DNA of 64,000 nucleotides from Rhodococcus sp. 105337 (GTDB lineage Bacteria > Actinomycetota > Actinomycetes > Mycobacteriales > Mycobacteriaceae). Position numbers and translations under genes: made by a program. Numbering within the stretch: position 1 is the stretch's first letter; each line of letters starts with the position of its first letter. The stretch covers positions 1 to 64,000 of the forward strand of contig NZ_JABAGQ010000016.1 in NCBI RefSeq assembly GCF_012844225.1, read 5' to 3'. The notes beneath the pieces were generated by a model. It did no database searches. It was not told the DNA's origin and worked only from the letters and a program-made list of their open reading frames with translations. Positions 1 to 9,599 of this stretch are shown here, piece by piece.

Positions 1-594
1 CTCGGCGAGGGAGCGACACGCCGCGGACCTGGCCGGATGCGCTCAGCCGATTCCCACCACTTCCCGGGACTTACCCGGGTTGCAGACAAGGCTGCCCTCA
101 AACCGCAGTTGGTCCACTATTACTTCCGCACCATGGACGACCTCTTCATGGAGGTCTTTCGGCGTCGTGCGGAAGAGGGCTTGCAGATCCAGGCAGCGAT
201 CCTGGACGCGCCCCACCCTCTGCGGGCGCTGTGGAACTTCAGTACCGACTCGACCGGCGTTGCGGTGACCATGGAGTTCATCGCGCTGGCCCGCCATCGT
301 CCCGCCTTGCGTGCGGAAATCGCGCGTTACTCGGAACTGTTCCGCGTGGGTCAGCTGGCCGCGGCCGAGCAGGTTCTCGCACGCACCGAGTACGACGTAT
401 CGAGGATTCCGGCCGTGGTGGTGTCGGTCCTGATGACGAGCATTTCCCGTGTCGTCGTCATGGAGGAGGCATTGGGCGTCACCGCGGGGCATGCCGAAAC
501 CATCGAGCTCATCGACTGGTGCCTGGGAGTCCTCGAGAACGAGGCCGCCGACCGGGCGATCGGCAACGTGCGCGGTCGCTCCGACCTGCGATAA
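1..594 (+). CDS. TetR-family regulator, 5' end missing or degenerate
   Basis: A frame open from the window edge ends at 594; the first ATG in it is at 37. The stretch VADKAALKPQLVHYYF is the recognition helix and following Tyr-Tyr-Phe of a TetR DNA-binding domain, and the remaining roughly 140 residues look like a TetR ligand/dimer domain. The helix that should precede VADKAALK is not recognisable in any of the three frames upstream of base 85, so the gene either starts before the window or its N-terminus has diverged or frameshifted. It lies upstream of and in the same direction as the mce operon, separated by a 400-bp gap with a promoter-like site, so it is a reasonable candidate regulator of that operon. 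That role is inferred from position only. Confidence 0.7.
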   Translation, partial: LGEGATRRGPGRMRSADSHHFPGLTRVADKAALKPQLVHYYFRTMDDLFMEVFRRRAEEGLQIQAAILDAPHPLRALWNFSTDSTGVAVTMEFIALARHRPALRAEIARYSELFRVGQLAAAEQVLARTEYDVSRIPAVVVSVLMTSISRVVVMEEALGVTAGHAETIELIDWCLGVLENEAADRAIGNVRGRSDLR

Positions 595-994
595 CGCCGA
601 CGGCGCGCCCACCGCCGGCAAGCAATTCGAAAACATCCATTGCATGAATGAGAATTGTCTTCTACCTTGATGAGCGGGAAGATCTCGTCTCGACGTCCGG
701 TCGCCCGCGGGTCGTCGAGCCTGCCCCTGGATGCGCGCCGTCGTGTCGGTGACCCGACGGTTGTCGCCCGAATCGATATGCCCGAGAATTGCTTCGGTTT
801 CCGAGTTTCTCCGATATGCCTACGCGTGCAGCGCTTTTCGATGATGCTTTCGGTGTGCCGGCGAATGCCGCACACGCGCTTTCTCACTGTCGAGGGGGAA
901 CGGCCGTGGCACAGACCATTTCGAGATCGGCGTCGCGCTGCCGGTTCCCGCTGAGCTCTGGTCCGGTCGGCGCCGGAACGCAAGGTGAGCGGTG
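595..994 (+). promoter_or_regulatory. Intergenic region upstream of the mce operon
   Basis: Roughly 400 bases with no convincing gene. A short open frame at 655-954 has Arg/Ser-rich composition and no recognisable motif and is treated as noise. Around 620-670 the DNA is clearly more AT-rich than its surroundings and carries a promoter-like pair, described separately. If that promoter is used, the mce mRNA would have a 5' untranslated region of about 320 nt; I do not recognise a riboswitch in it. Confidence 0.5.
623..668 (+). promoter_or_regulatory. Candidate mce promoter with flanking inverted repeat
   Basis: TTGCAT (640-645) and TACCTT (663-668) are separated by exactly 17 nt, resembling a primary-sigma promoter. 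The inverted repeat CAATTC (623-628) / GAATTG (652-657) spans the -35 element and reaches into the spacer, a common position for a repressor operator. The adjacent TetR gene is the obvious candidate binder, but nothing in the sequence proves it. Confidence 0.45.
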
Positions 995-1828
995 ATGGCG
1001 ACGCCTGCGGTCAACGAGATCGGTGGTTGGGCACGGGGATACCTTCGTCGTCACCCCATTGCCGCACTCGAGACCGTGGGCGGTCAATTCGTCCTGGGTT
1101 TCCGCGTTGTCCAGTATCTGTTCATCGATGTCTTCACTCTGCGGTTTCCGTTCGTGGAGTTCGTTCGGCAGGCCGCGTTCATGGCTTCGGCCTCGGCGTT
1201 GCCGACGATGTTCGTCGCAGTGCCGATCGGCGTGACGCTGTCGATCCAGTTCGGTTTGCTGGCCGGCCAGGTCGGCGCGACCTCTCTTGCCGGTGCGGCG
1301 AGCGGCCTGGCAGTCATCAAGCAGGGAGCACCCATGGTCGCGGCCCTGCTCATGGCGTCCGCGGCCGGTTCGGCGGTGTGCGCGGACCTCGGGTCCCGAA
1401 AGATCCGAGACGAGATCGACGCAATGGAAGTCATGGGCTTGTCGGTGATCCGCCGGCTCGTCGTTCCACGCCTCGTCGCCGCCGTCGTGGTCGGGCTCGC
1501 CCTGACCGGGCTGGTGTGCTTCGTAGGATTTCTCTCGGGCTATCTCTTCAACACGTTCGTCATGAACGGCACACCCGGTAGTTTCGTGTCGACTTTCGCC
1601 TCGTTCGCGACCATCGGCGACTTCGTGCTGACGATGATCAAAGCGACGGTGTTCGGCGCCATCGTCGCCATCGTCGCGTGTCAGAAGGGTCTGTCGACCC
1701 GGGGCGGGCCCGCGGGAGTGGCCAACTCCGTCAACGCGACCGTCGTTGCCTCGATCCTTCTGCTCATGATCGTGAACGTCGTCTTCACGCAGGTGTATGT
1801 GCTGCTGTTCCCGCGGACGGGGTTCTGA
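995..1828 (+). CDS. yrbEA: YrbEA / MlaE-family permease of an Mce lipid importer
   Basis: 277 residues with several hydrophobic segments and the MlaE-family motif EIDAMEVMG on the cytoplasmic side. YrbE proteins form the inner-membrane permease of Mce transporters, which move lipids or sterols across the actinobacterial envelope using an MceG/Mkl ATPase that is encoded elsewhere and not seen here. The start was set at ATG 995, 7 nt after AAGGTG; GTG 992 is the alternative. The stop is directly followed by the GTG of yrbEB with no intervening base, which points to translational coupling. It is the first gene of an eight-gene transporter operon. Confidence 0.93.
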   Translation: MATPAVNEIGGWARGYLRRHPIAALETVGGQFVLGFRVVQYLFIDVFTLRFPFVEFVRQAAFMASASALPTMFVAVPIGVTLSIQFGLLAGQVGATSLAGAASGLAVIKQGAPMVAALLMASAAGSAVCADLGSRKIRDEIDAMEVMGLSVIRRLVVPRLVAAVVVGLALTGLVCFVGFLSGYLFNTFVMNGTPGSFVSTFASFATIGDFVLTMIKATVFGAIVAIVACQKGLSTRGGPAGVANSVNATVVASILLLMIVNVVFTQVYVLLFPRTGF

Positions 1829-2683
1829 GTGGCCTCCCGGTACGTGCCTCGCGGCACGCGCCCGTTCGTCGTCGCGGGCAGAGCGCAGGCAAGATCGATC
1901 CAGCGACTCGGGCACATGGTCGTGTTCCTGCTGCGCGCGATTGCGGCCGTCCCCACGACGCTGCGTCACTACAGAAAAGAGTTCTTGCGCATCCTGTCCG
2001 ATGTCACGTGGGGAAATGGATCGCTCGTTGTCGGCGGCGGCACCGCGGGCGTGATCATCGTCCTGGGAGCGTCCGCCGGAGCGATCGTGGCGATCGAAGG
2101 CTACAACGCACTGCATCTGCTGGGCCTCGAGCCTGCGACCGGAATGGTGGCGTCGACGGCGACCACCCGGGAACTCGCACCGATCATGGCGTCGCTCGCG
2201 TTTGCGGCGCAGGCTGGTTGCCGGTTCACCGCGCAGTTGGGTGCGATGCGGATCTCCGAGGAGATCGACGCGATGGAATCACTGGCGATCCGCTCGATCC
2301 CGTACCTGGTCACCACTCGGCTACTCGCATCGGTCGTGGCTGTCGTTCCGTTGTACCTCGTGTGTCTCACGGTGAACTACGTTGCGGTGCAAGCCGTCAT
2401 CGGTTTCACCGGAGGTGTCTCGTCGGGCACGTACGCGCATTATTTCGCCTTGGTGCTCAGCGGCACGGACATCTTCTATTCGCTGCTCAAAACGATTGTC
2501 TTCGTCATCATCACGACGACGATCCAGTGCTACTACGGGTTCTATGCCTCCGGGGGGCCGCAGGGCGTAGGCACCGCGGCCGGTCGCGCGATGCGCGCCA
2601 GTATCTCCGCGATGATCGTGGTCAATCTCCTCATGACGGTCGCGCTGTGGGGCATCGGGTCGGGTGCGAGGCTCGGGGGATAG
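1829..2683 (+). CDS. yrbEB: YrbEB / MlaE-family permease, second subunit
   Basis: 284 residues, hydrophobic, with the same family signature (EEIDAMESLAI) as its upstream partner. It starts with GTG immediately after the yrbEA stop. It should pair with YrbEA as a heterodimeric permease beneath the MceA-F assembly. The N-terminal 50 residues are basic (many Arg) and cytoplasmic in character. The gene is separated from mceA by 3 nt. The transported substrate (fatty acid, sterol or other lipid) cannot be read from the sequence. Confidence 0.93.
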   Translation: MASRYVPRGTRPFVVAGRAQARSIQRLGHMVVFLLRAIAAVPTTLRHYRKEFLRILSDVTWGNGSLVVGGGTAGVIIVLGASAGAIVAIEGYNALHLLGLEPATGMVASTATTRELAPIMASLAFAAQAGCRFTAQLGAMRISEEIDAMESLAIRSIPYLVTTRLLASVVAVVPLYLVCLTVNYVAVQAVIGFTGGVSSGTYAHYFALVLSGTDIFYSLLKTIVFVIITTTIQCYYGFYASGGPQGVGTAAGRAMRASISAMIVVNLLMTVALWGIGSGARLGG

Positions 2684-2686
2684 CAG

Positions 2687-3991
2687 ATGGCGATCATTCT
2701 GGAAAGCGATACCGGGCAGATGACCCCCACCAGGCTGTTCACTGCCGGCGCCGTCGCGTTGCTCGTCGCTGTGACGCTGGTGGTCCTCGTGGTCGTGAAG
2801 GTCGACGGCAGATTCACGGAGACGGTCGACGTCGAGGCGGCATTGTCCGACATCGGGGACGGTCTGCCTGCCCGTTCGGACGTGAAGTTCCGCGGGGTCC
2901 TCGTGGGGGAGGTCAGCGACGTTCGCCGGCCCGAGGGAGAGCGTGCCGGGGTCGTACTGATGTCGTTGAAACCCGGGTACGCACAGAGTATTCCGGGCAG
3001 TGTGACGGCCCGCGTCGTGCCGAGCAATGTCTTCGCGGTGTCGTCGGTCCAACTTGTCGACAACGGTGCGGCGCCACCGCTGCACGACGGGTCGACGATC
3101 CTCCAGGACACCAGCTTGTCGACCGTGCAGTTGCAGACCGCACTGACGAAGCTTCGCGAGATCACAGCCGCGACAGCGAGAGCCGAAATGCAGCACACTC
3201 TCGGTGTTCTCGCCGCCGTGGCCGAGGCCACCGACCGGCGTGGAGACGACATCGTCACCGCCGGGGCGCAACTCGACCGAATTGTGCGAGAGGTCGGAGC
3301 CGTCCTCGCGCCCGACGGAGGACCGTCGACACTGGTTGCCCTGTCGGACGCGGTGCGGGGGCTCAGCGAGTCGGCGCCGGAACTACTCGACGCCGTCCAT
3401 CACGCTGTCGTTCCGATGCGCACGATCACGGAGCAGCAGGCCGAACTGGACACTTTCCTCGCTGCCGGCGCCAGCACCCTGTCGTCGCTGGCGACGGGCA
3501 TGGAGAAACACGCGGACACGGTGATGGGGGTTACGGCGGCGTTGACGCCTGTACTGGGCGTAGTGGCGGACGGGTCGTCCGCGTTCACGCCGATCACTGT
3601 GAGGATGCGCCGTATCTCCGACAAATGGTTCGAGAGTTTCTGGCCGGAAGGCGACGAGCGGGGGATGGGCAAGTTCATCTTCCAGTTCACACCGCACCGC
3701 ATGTACACACGAGCCGACTGCCCTCGCTACGGTGACCTCGCGGGCGCGAGCTGCGCCACCGCACCGGACACGGGCGCGCCGCCGATCTCGTCCCTGGACA
3801 GGGAGCCGCCGATCGTCAGCACCGTGCCGGTCGGCGGCAACGTCGGTCCGGTCGGCGGCGAGCAGGAAAAGGAGCTCCTCGGCAAGATTCTCGGAGGCGA
3901 TGCGTCGGCCGCGGCCGAGTTGCTTCTCGGTCCTGTGGCGCGTGGAGCCGTCGTGAGCATCATCCCCGACGGGGACGGAGCGCCGAGATGA
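2687..3991 (+). CDS. mceA: MceA-family cell-envelope protein
   Basis: 434 residues. A single transmembrane helix lies at about residues 18-40, followed by an MCE domain at about 45-125 (DVKFRGVLVGEVSDV is the typical beta-strand signature) and then a long alpha-helical region. MCE domains assemble as hexameric rings that help form a hydrophobic path for lipids between the mycomembrane and the inner membrane. The C-terminal 100 residues are rich in Gly, Pro and Glu and likely flexible. It begins 3 nt after yrbEB and overlaps mceB by 4 nt (ATGA). Confidence 0.93.
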   Translation: MAIILESDTGQMTPTRLFTAGAVALLVAVTLVVLVVVKVDGRFTETVDVEAALSDIGDGLPARSDVKFRGVLVGEVSDVRRPEGERAGVVLMSLKPGYAQSIPGSVTARVVPSNVFAVSSVQLVDNGAAPPLHDGSTILQDTSLSTVQLQTALTKLREITAATARAEMQHTLGVLAAVAEATDRRGDDIVTAGAQLDRIVREVGAVLAPDGGPSTLVALSDAVRGLSESAPELLDAVHHAVVPMRTITEQQAELDTFLAAGASTLSSLATGMEKHADTVMGVTAALTPVLGVVADGSSAFTPITVRMRRISDKWFESFWPEGDERGMGKFIFQFTPHRMYTRADCPRYGDLAGASCATAPDTGAPPISSLDREPPIVSTVPVGGNVGPVGGEQEKELLGKILGGDASAAAELLLGPVARGAVVSIIPDGDGAPR

Positions 3992-5025
3992 GCTACCGCA
4001 CACCGCTGATAGGCCTGAGCCTGTTCCTGATCGTGTCCATCGCGCTGACCTGGCCCGTGCTCGTTACCCTCCAGCGCGGCGTGAACGGTTCGACGACACC
4101 GTACAGCGCGGTCTTCAGCGACGTGTCCGGGCTCAGGGTGGGAGACGACGTGCGGATGGCCGGTGTCCGGGTGGGACGCATCGATTCGATCGAACTCGAC
4201 GACACTGTTGCGCGCGTGGCCTTCCGCATCGAATCGGATCAGGTCGTGTACGACAACACCGAAGCCGCGATCACCTATCAGAACATCATCGGCCAGCGGT
4301 ATCTCGGTTTGTCGCTCGGTGACGGCGGGTCCGTGACCCCGCTTCCCGCACACGCCGAGATACCGCTCGAGCGAACCGAGCCGTCCTTCGATATTTCTGT
4401 GCTGCTCAACGGTTTCGAACCTCTCTTCAGCGTGCTCGATCCGGAGCAGGTGGACGAGATCACCGGAGCGATCATCGCTGCGCTGCAGGGCGACGCCGGG
4501 TCCGTGACCACGCTCGTGGCCGAAACATCGCGTCTCGCAGAGTCCCTGGCCGAGCCCGACAGGATTCTCGGGGACATCATTGTCGATCTCGACGGAGTGA
4601 TCAACGATCTGGCGACGCAGAGCGGGGACGTCGACTCCGTCATCGGCAGCGCTCGAGCGATCTTGGCGGAACTGTCGGCGCAGCGCACCGAGACGATCGA
4701 GTCGATGGACTCGATCGCCACGACCGTCGACCGCCTTGCCACGCTGAGTGCGGAGATACAACCCGATCTGCACGACATGCTCGCCAGGGAGCCTGGATTC
4801 ACAGGGCACTACATGGACAACCTGGAGGAGTTCGAGTATTTCGGGAGGAACCTGCCGGGGCTGCTCAAGGGCCTCGCCCGGGTGAGCCAGGACGGCAGCT
4901 ATCTCAGCACGTACCTGTGCAACTTCAACGTCACGCTGATACCCGCTCTGAGCAACGTCATTCCGACGCTCGTCGCGCAGGCCACGCCCGAGGGCCGTGC
5001 CACGTACTCCCCGGTGTGCGGGTGA
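3988..5025 (+). CDS. mceB: MceB-family cell-envelope protein
   Basis: 345 residues with an N-terminal membrane anchor (about 5-28), an MCE domain (about 35-115, containing DDVRMAGVRVGRIDSIEL) and a helical tail. It starts with the ATGA overlap at the mceA stop and ends overlapping the mceC start by one base (TGATG), as expected for a coupled stoichiometric complex. Two Cys residues near the C-terminus (in YLCNFN and at the penultimate position, VCG) match the paired cysteines seen in other MceB proteins. Confidence 0.92.
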   Translation: MSYRTPLIGLSLFLIVSIALTWPVLVTLQRGVNGSTTPYSAVFSDVSGLRVGDDVRMAGVRVGRIDSIELDDTVARVAFRIESDQVVYDNTEAAITYQNIIGQRYLGLSLGDGGSVTPLPAHAEIPLERTEPSFDISVLLNGFEPLFSVLDPEQVDEITGAIIAALQGDAGSVTTLVAETSRLAESLAEPDRILGDIIVDLDGVINDLATQSGDVDSVIGSARAILAELSAQRTETIESMDSIATTVDRLATLSAEIQPDLHDMLAREPGFTGHYMDNLEEFEYFGRNLPGLLKGLARVSQDGSYLSTYLCNFNVTLIPALSNVIPTLVAQATPEGRATYSPVCG

Positions 5026-6080
5026 TGCGCATGATGCCGAAGAAGACGGCAACCACGCGAGCGCGGAAACCCACGCTCGAGGACCGAAGTCCGCTCCTGC
5101 TGGGCACCCTGACCGTCCTCGCCGTCATCGTGGCACTGGCAGCCACCGTGGTCGTCTCCGGTGCAGGGTTCGGCTCGGTGCGGTACGAAGCCGAGTTCGC
5201 GCAGGCTGCCCGGATCACACCCGGTGACGGTGTGACGATCGCAGGTATCCAGGTCGGGACGGTCGAAGCCACCCGGCTCGACGGACAACACGTGCTCGTC
5301 GAGATGGACATCGATCGAGGTGTGCATCTGGGCGTCGACACGATCGCCTCGATCAAGCTCACCACACTGCTCGGATCCCGTTACGTGGAACTTCGTCCGG
5401 CCGGTGCGGCACCCCTACCGGACAACCGGATTCCGCTCTCGAACACCGTGGTCCCCTACGACCTGCAGGCCGTCCTGGCCGACGCAACCACGACGTTCGA
5501 GCAGGTGGACGCGGAACGGCTGGGCACGACACTCGAGACGCTCTCCGCCGAACTCGACGGGGTCCCCGCGCTGTTGCCTCAGGTGATGGCGAATATCGAG
5601 AGCCTGTCGGGCACCGTCGCCGATCGACGCGATCAGATCGGGTCGATTCTGGAAGCCACCGCCTCGATGACAAGCATCGTGCGCGCGCAGCAACACAGTC
5701 TGGGTTCCCTGGTGCGGGACGGTCGTGATCTGATGCACGAACTCGAGTCCCGGCAGAACCTGATCCAGCGGTTGCTGACCTCGACGGCGGAACTGGTCGA
5801 GGTCCTTCACTCGGTCGTCGTCGACGACCGTACGGAGATCGACTCGCTCATAGCGAGCCTCAGCGGGCTGCTGCACACGTTGAGCAACAACGACGCATTG
5901 TTCCGCAACATCCTTCAGATCCTTCCGGTACCGATCAGGAACTTCGCGAACGCGTCGGGGACGGCCAACGAGGTCGATTTCACCGCACCGGCAGGGCCGA
6001 TGATCGATTCGTGGATGTGCGCTCTGGCCGGTCACACCGGCGACCCCAGCCTGACCGCTTACCTCGGGGAGTGCGAATGA
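5025..6080 (+). CDS. mceC: MceC-family cell-envelope protein
   Basis: 351 residues. The start was chosen at ATG 5025, which shares its A with the mceB TGA; ATG 5031 is also possible, and the open frame continues upstream without family-like sequence. A Lys/Arg-rich N-terminus is followed by a transmembrane helix (about 25-45), the MCE domain (about 50-130, with GDGVTIAGIQVGTVEA) and a helical region. It ends with an ATGA overlap to mceD. Fourth gene in transcriptional order after the two permeases and mceA-B. Confidence 0.92.
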   Translation: MRMMPKKTATTRARKPTLEDRSPLLLGTLTVLAVIVALAATVVVSGAGFGSVRYEAEFAQAARITPGDGVTIAGIQVGTVEATRLDGQHVLVEMDIDRGVHLGVDTIASIKLTTLLGSRYVELRPAGAAPLPDNRIPLSNTVVPYDLQAVLADATTTFEQVDAERLGTTLETLSAELDGVPALLPQVMANIESLSGTVADRRDQIGSILEATASMTSIVRAQQHSLGSLVRDGRDLMHELESRQNLIQRLLTSTAELVEVLHSVVVDDRTEIDSLIASLSGLLHTLSNNDALFRNILQILPVPIRNFANASGTANEVDFTAPAGPMIDSWMCALAGHTGDPSLTAYLGECE

Positions 6081-7183
6081 GATCGAGGACCGTTCTGGTC
6101 ACAGTGGTGATCGCCGCGATGGTCGTCGCCGTGGCTGCTGTCGTTGCCGGCCGCGTATCGGCCGAACCGGACTCGATCACCGTCACCGCGCGCTTCGACA
6201 GTGCAGCAGGACTCTACGAGGGAAATGAGGTCGCGGTACTCGGCATTGCGGTCGGCCGGGTCACCACCATCGAGGCCCGGGGTACTCACGTGGCCGTCAC
6301 GATGGAGATCGACGGCGATACCGACATCCCGGCGGACGTCCAGGCGGTCGCCGTGTCCACCTCGGTGCTGACGGACCGGCATGTCGAACTCACTCCCGTC
6401 TACGCGGGCGGGGAAGTGCTGCAGGACAACGACACCATCGAACTGGACCGCACCCGGACCCCCATCGAGTTCGACAGACTGCTGGCGATGGCCGACACGA
6501 TGGCGCTGGAACTCGAGGGTGACGGCGAGGGCAACGGTCCGGTATCGAGTCTGCTCGACCTCGGCGTCGGCATGACCGCGGGGAACGGAGTGGGAATCAG
6601 AAGTGCACTCGGGAGGCTGTCCGAAGCGATGAAGCTGAGTGCGGACCAGGGTGCCACAACCGGAAACCAGCTGACCGCGATCGTCGACAACCTCTCCGTC
6701 CTGAGCAGCACGGCCGCCGCGAACGACGCGGATATCCGAGAGTTCGGAGAGGCGACCGGAAGGCTGAGCGAGATGCTCGCCGAGTCGAACCTCGGGTGGG
6801 GGGATACCGGAACGTACATCAACGAGGTTCTCGCGCAGGCGACCTCTCTGCTGCAGGACAACCGTGAACCGATTCGCTCCACGATGACGAATGCGGAGAC
6901 CGTCACCCGTGCGCTCGCCGATTACCGCAACGAGGTCGGCGAGTTTCTCGATCTTGCGCCACTGCTGATGGACAACGCGTACAACGCGATCGATCAGGAG
7001 ACCGGGGCTGCCCGGGTACACGCGCAACTCGAGAAGGTCTTTTTCGACGGAGAACTCGTGTCCCAGGTATGCACTCTTCTCGAGATGCGCGACCTCGGGT
7101 GCAGCACGGGCACCCTGAAGGACTTCGGTCCGGGATTCGGGATCGCCTCGATGCTCGAGGGAATCGCGGGGCTTCCGAGATGA
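6077..7183 (+). CDS. mceD: MceD-family cell-envelope protein
   Basis: 368 residues. The start is ATG 6077 within the ATGA overlap with mceC. A hydrophobic signal or anchor occupies about 5-25, followed by an MCE domain (about 30-110, GNEVAVLGIAVGRVTTIEA) and a long coiled or helical region. The protein is acidic overall apart from its basic N-terminus, as expected for a periplasm-facing ring subunit. It overlaps mceE by 4 nt. Confidence 0.92.
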   Translation: MRSRTVLVTVVIAAMVVAVAAVVAGRVSAEPDSITVTARFDSAAGLYEGNEVAVLGIAVGRVTTIEARGTHVAVTMEIDGDTDIPADVQAVAVSTSVLTDRHVELTPVYAGGEVLQDNDTIELDRTRTPIEFDRLLAMADTMALELEGDGEGNGPVSSLLDLGVGMTAGNGVGIRSALGRLSEAMKLSADQGATTGNQLTAIVDNLSVLSSTAAANDADIREFGEATGRLSEMLAESNLGWGDTGTYINEVLAQATSLLQDNREPIRSTMTNAETVTRALADYRNEVGEFLDLAPLLMDNAYNAIDQETGAARVHAQLEKVFFDGELVSQVCTLLEMRDLGCSTGTLKDFGPGFGIASMLEGIAGLPR

Positions 7184-8283
7184 TGTGCTCGTGGTGGCGC
7201 CGGATGGCGGTCGTGGGTACGGGGGCGGCGGTGCTCGCCACGACGGCATGCTCCGTCGGATTGGAAGATCTTCCACTGCCCGAACCGGGAGTGGGCGGCG
7301 AGTCGTATTCACTGCACGCGACTTTCGAGAACGCGTTGAACCTGCCGACGAAGGCAAAGGTGAAGTTGTCGGGAGCCGACATCGGTGAAGTCGCGTCGAT
7401 GGTGGTGCAGGATTACACAGCGGTGGTCACGATGCGCATCGCGAGCGGCGTGACCGTCGAGGCAGGTACGACCGCCGAACTTCGTTCGGCCACCCCCCTC
7501 GGCGATGTGTTCGTGGCCTTGCAGCCGCCGCCCGAGGCCACCGGCGCCACGCCACTCCGGGAAGGCGACACCATTCCGCTGTCTTCGACCTCGGCGGCAG
7601 CGACCCTCGAGGAATTGCTCTCCACTGCATCGGTTCTCGTCAACGGCGGTGCCCTCCGCAATTTCACGAAGATCGTCAACGGTCTGGGGGAGGCGGTCGG
7701 GGGACGTGGCGACAACCTCGCGAATCTCGTGAACGAATCGACGCGACTGCTCGGGCTGATCGCACGACGTACCGACGAGATCGAGGAGACGCTCGTCCGT
7801 ACGGATCAACTGATCACGACGATCTCGGAGCGCCGGTCGACGATCGACGACGTCGTACTCGCGGCGCGGCCCGCACTGGACGTGGTGGCCGCCGAGACGT
7901 CGCAGGTGCTCGATCTGGTCTCGCAAGTCGACCGCATCAGCCGGCAGATCCAGCGATTTCCGGCGGTGCAGGACACCGATACCCGCAGCATGATCGCAGA
8001 CATCAACCGCATTGCGGCAGAGCTGAATGCGGCGGCGACCGATCCGGAGGCCGAGCTCTCCGCCGTCAACAGATTGCTGGCACCGATCATGAAAGTCACG
8101 AGCAGCACGGCGGCGAACACCGACGCGGACCTCGAGCAGTTGGTGATCGGATCCGAGCCGATTCCGGGGCACCCGGGCGATCCGGGAAGCCGGTTGCCCG
8201 ACGACACGGATTGGCAAGCCTTCGTGGGAACGCTGACGTACACGCTGACACGTCTGCAGGGCCGGCTGGAGGCGGGAGGATGA
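7180..8283 (+). CDS. mceE: MceE-family lipoprotein
   Basis: 367 residues starting at ATG 7180 (ATGA overlap). The N-terminus is a lipoprotein-like signal: WWRRM, a hydrophobic stretch, then ATTAC with the candidate lipidated Cys at residue 24. The residues just before the Cys (TTA) are a weak match to the usual L-[AS]-[GA]-C lipobox, but MceE is the subunit usually predicted to be a lipoprotein, so the call stands. An MCE domain follows (about 45-120, KVKLSGADIGEVASM), then a helical domain. It ends with an ATGA overlap to mceF. Confidence 0.9.
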   Translation: MMCSWWRRMAVVGTGAAVLATTACSVGLEDLPLPEPGVGGESYSLHATFENALNLPTKAKVKLSGADIGEVASMVVQDYTAVVTMRIASGVTVEAGTTAELRSATPLGDVFVALQPPPEATGATPLREGDTIPLSSTSAAATLEELLSTASVLVNGGALRNFTKIVNGLGEAVGGRGDNLANLVNESTRLLGLIARRTDEIEETLVRTDQLITTISERRSTIDDVVLAARPALDVVAAETSQVLDLVSQVDRISRQIQRFPAVQDTDTRSMIADINRIAAELNAAATDPEAELSAVNRLLAPIMKVTSSTAANTDADLEQLVIGSEPIPGHPGDPGSRLPDDTDWQAFVGTLTYTLTRLQGRLEAGG

Positions 8284-9566
8284 CCCACCGGCCAGGAGTG
8301 CGGCGAGTACCGGACGTGGTTGCGGGCGGGGTGGTGTCCGGGGTCCGCATCGGAAACGCCCATCGGTTGGGGTTGTCGCTCGCGGCACTCGTGATGACCG
8401 GAATCCTGGGTGTCGGCTATCTGGTGTTCGGTGTCTTCGATCTGGGGCTGTCGGGCGGGACGATCCGCGTACGAGTCCATTTCGACGATTCCGGCGGCAT
8501 CCTTCCGGGGCGCGACGTGGCCCTCCGTGGTGTACCCGTCGGAAGTGTGACCTCCGTGGACCTGACCGGCGACGGCGTTGTCGTGCTGGCCGAGATCGAT
8601 TCCCGGACCCGGATTCCGATCGGTGGTGAGGTGCGGGTGGCGGGACTGTCGCTCGCGGGCGAACAGTATCTCGACTTCCGGCCCGCTACCGATGACGGTC
8701 CGTATCTCGAAGACGGAGCGGAGATCTCGTCGGACGACACCACCACACCTGTCCCGTTGTCGGCGCTCATGCACGACATGGACGGCATGCTCGCGCAAAT
8801 CGATCCCGCGTCGTTGCAGACCATCGTGGACGAACTCGGTGTCGGACCGGAAGGACCCCGGAAACTGTCCGACATCGTCGACGGCGGCACCTTCCTCATT
8901 TCGGCACTCGACGGAGTGCTGCCGCAGACGGGCACGCTCCTGCGCACCGGGAAGGTCGTGCTCGGGACGCTTGCCGACGCCGCGCCCGGCCTGCAGGCCG
9001 TGTCGGCAGAAATGGCGCACACGCTCGGTGGAATCGAATCGATGGATGAGGGATTCCGGTCGTTCGTGCAGACGGCTCCCGACACGATGGCGGCGGCCGA
9101 CGCGATCATCGCCGAGAATTCGCCCACGATGGTGCAGCTGCTGGGCAATCTCACCACCGTCGCGCAGATGGCGTACGTGAGGGTGCCCGCGCTCGAAGAG
9201 TTCTTCTTCCCGAGCGAGCGGGACGGGTCCACGCTGGAGGCGCTCATGACGGCGTTCCGTGACGACGGCGTCTGGGCTCTCGTCAACATCTACCCTCGAT
9301 ATTCGTGCGACTACGACCTGCCGCGTGAGTCGCCGACGATTCCGAGTTTCCCCGAGCCGTTTCTGTACACGTACTGCAACAACCCCGATCCGTCGACTCT
9401 CGTTCGGGGCGCGCGCAATGCGCCGCGCCCTGTGGGAGAGGAAGGTGCGGCCGGATTGCCGCCGGGTGCAGATCCGCTTCGGCGCGCAGATCCGACTCCC
9501 ATCGGGCCTCGGACGGTTCCGCTCGAATACGGCGGTCCGACCATGCACTGGGAAAGCGTCAACTGA
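8280..9566 (+). CDS. mceF: MceF-family cell-envelope protein
   Basis: 428 residues starting at ATG 8280. After a 30-residue basic N-terminus there is a transmembrane helix (about 32-52), the MCE domain (about 60-135, GRDVALRGVPVGSVTSV) and an extended helical region. Two Cys residues (YSCDYD and TYCNNP) lie in the C-terminal part. The last 60 residues are Pro/Arg-rich and likely unstructured. It completes the A-F set; no second partial set is present in the window. Confidence 0.92.
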   Translation: MTHRPGVRRVPDVVAGGVVSGVRIGNAHRLGLSLAALVMTGILGVGYLVFGVFDLGLSGGTIRVRVHFDDSGGILPGRDVALRGVPVGSVTSVDLTGDGVVVLAEIDSRTRIPIGGEVRVAGLSLAGEQYLDFRPATDDGPYLEDGAEISSDDTTTPVPLSALMHDMDGMLAQIDPASLQTIVDELGVGPEGPRKLSDIVDGGTFLISALDGVLPQTGTLLRTGKVVLGTLADAAPGLQAVSAEMAHTLGGIESMDEGFRSFVQTAPDTMAAADAIIAENSPTMVQLLGNLTTVAQMAYVRVPALEEFFFPSERDGSTLEALMTAFRDDGVWALVNIYPRYSCDYDLPRESPTIPSFPEPFLYTYCNNPDPSTLVRGARNAPRPVGEEGAAGLPPGADPLRRADPTPIGPRTVPLEYGGPTMHWESVN

Positions 9567-9599
9567 GCCGGTTACCGAAAGCCCGAATGGAGAACGCAC

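Noticed and set aside
655-954. 99-codon open frame in the mce upstream gap
   Set aside because: No family-like sequence, poor start context and Arg/Ser-rich composition.
884-2116. Long antisense open frame opposite yrbEA and yrbEB
   Set aside because: His/Arg/Asp-rich composition typical of a GC-rich shadow frame; no motif, while the plus strand encodes a clear permease.
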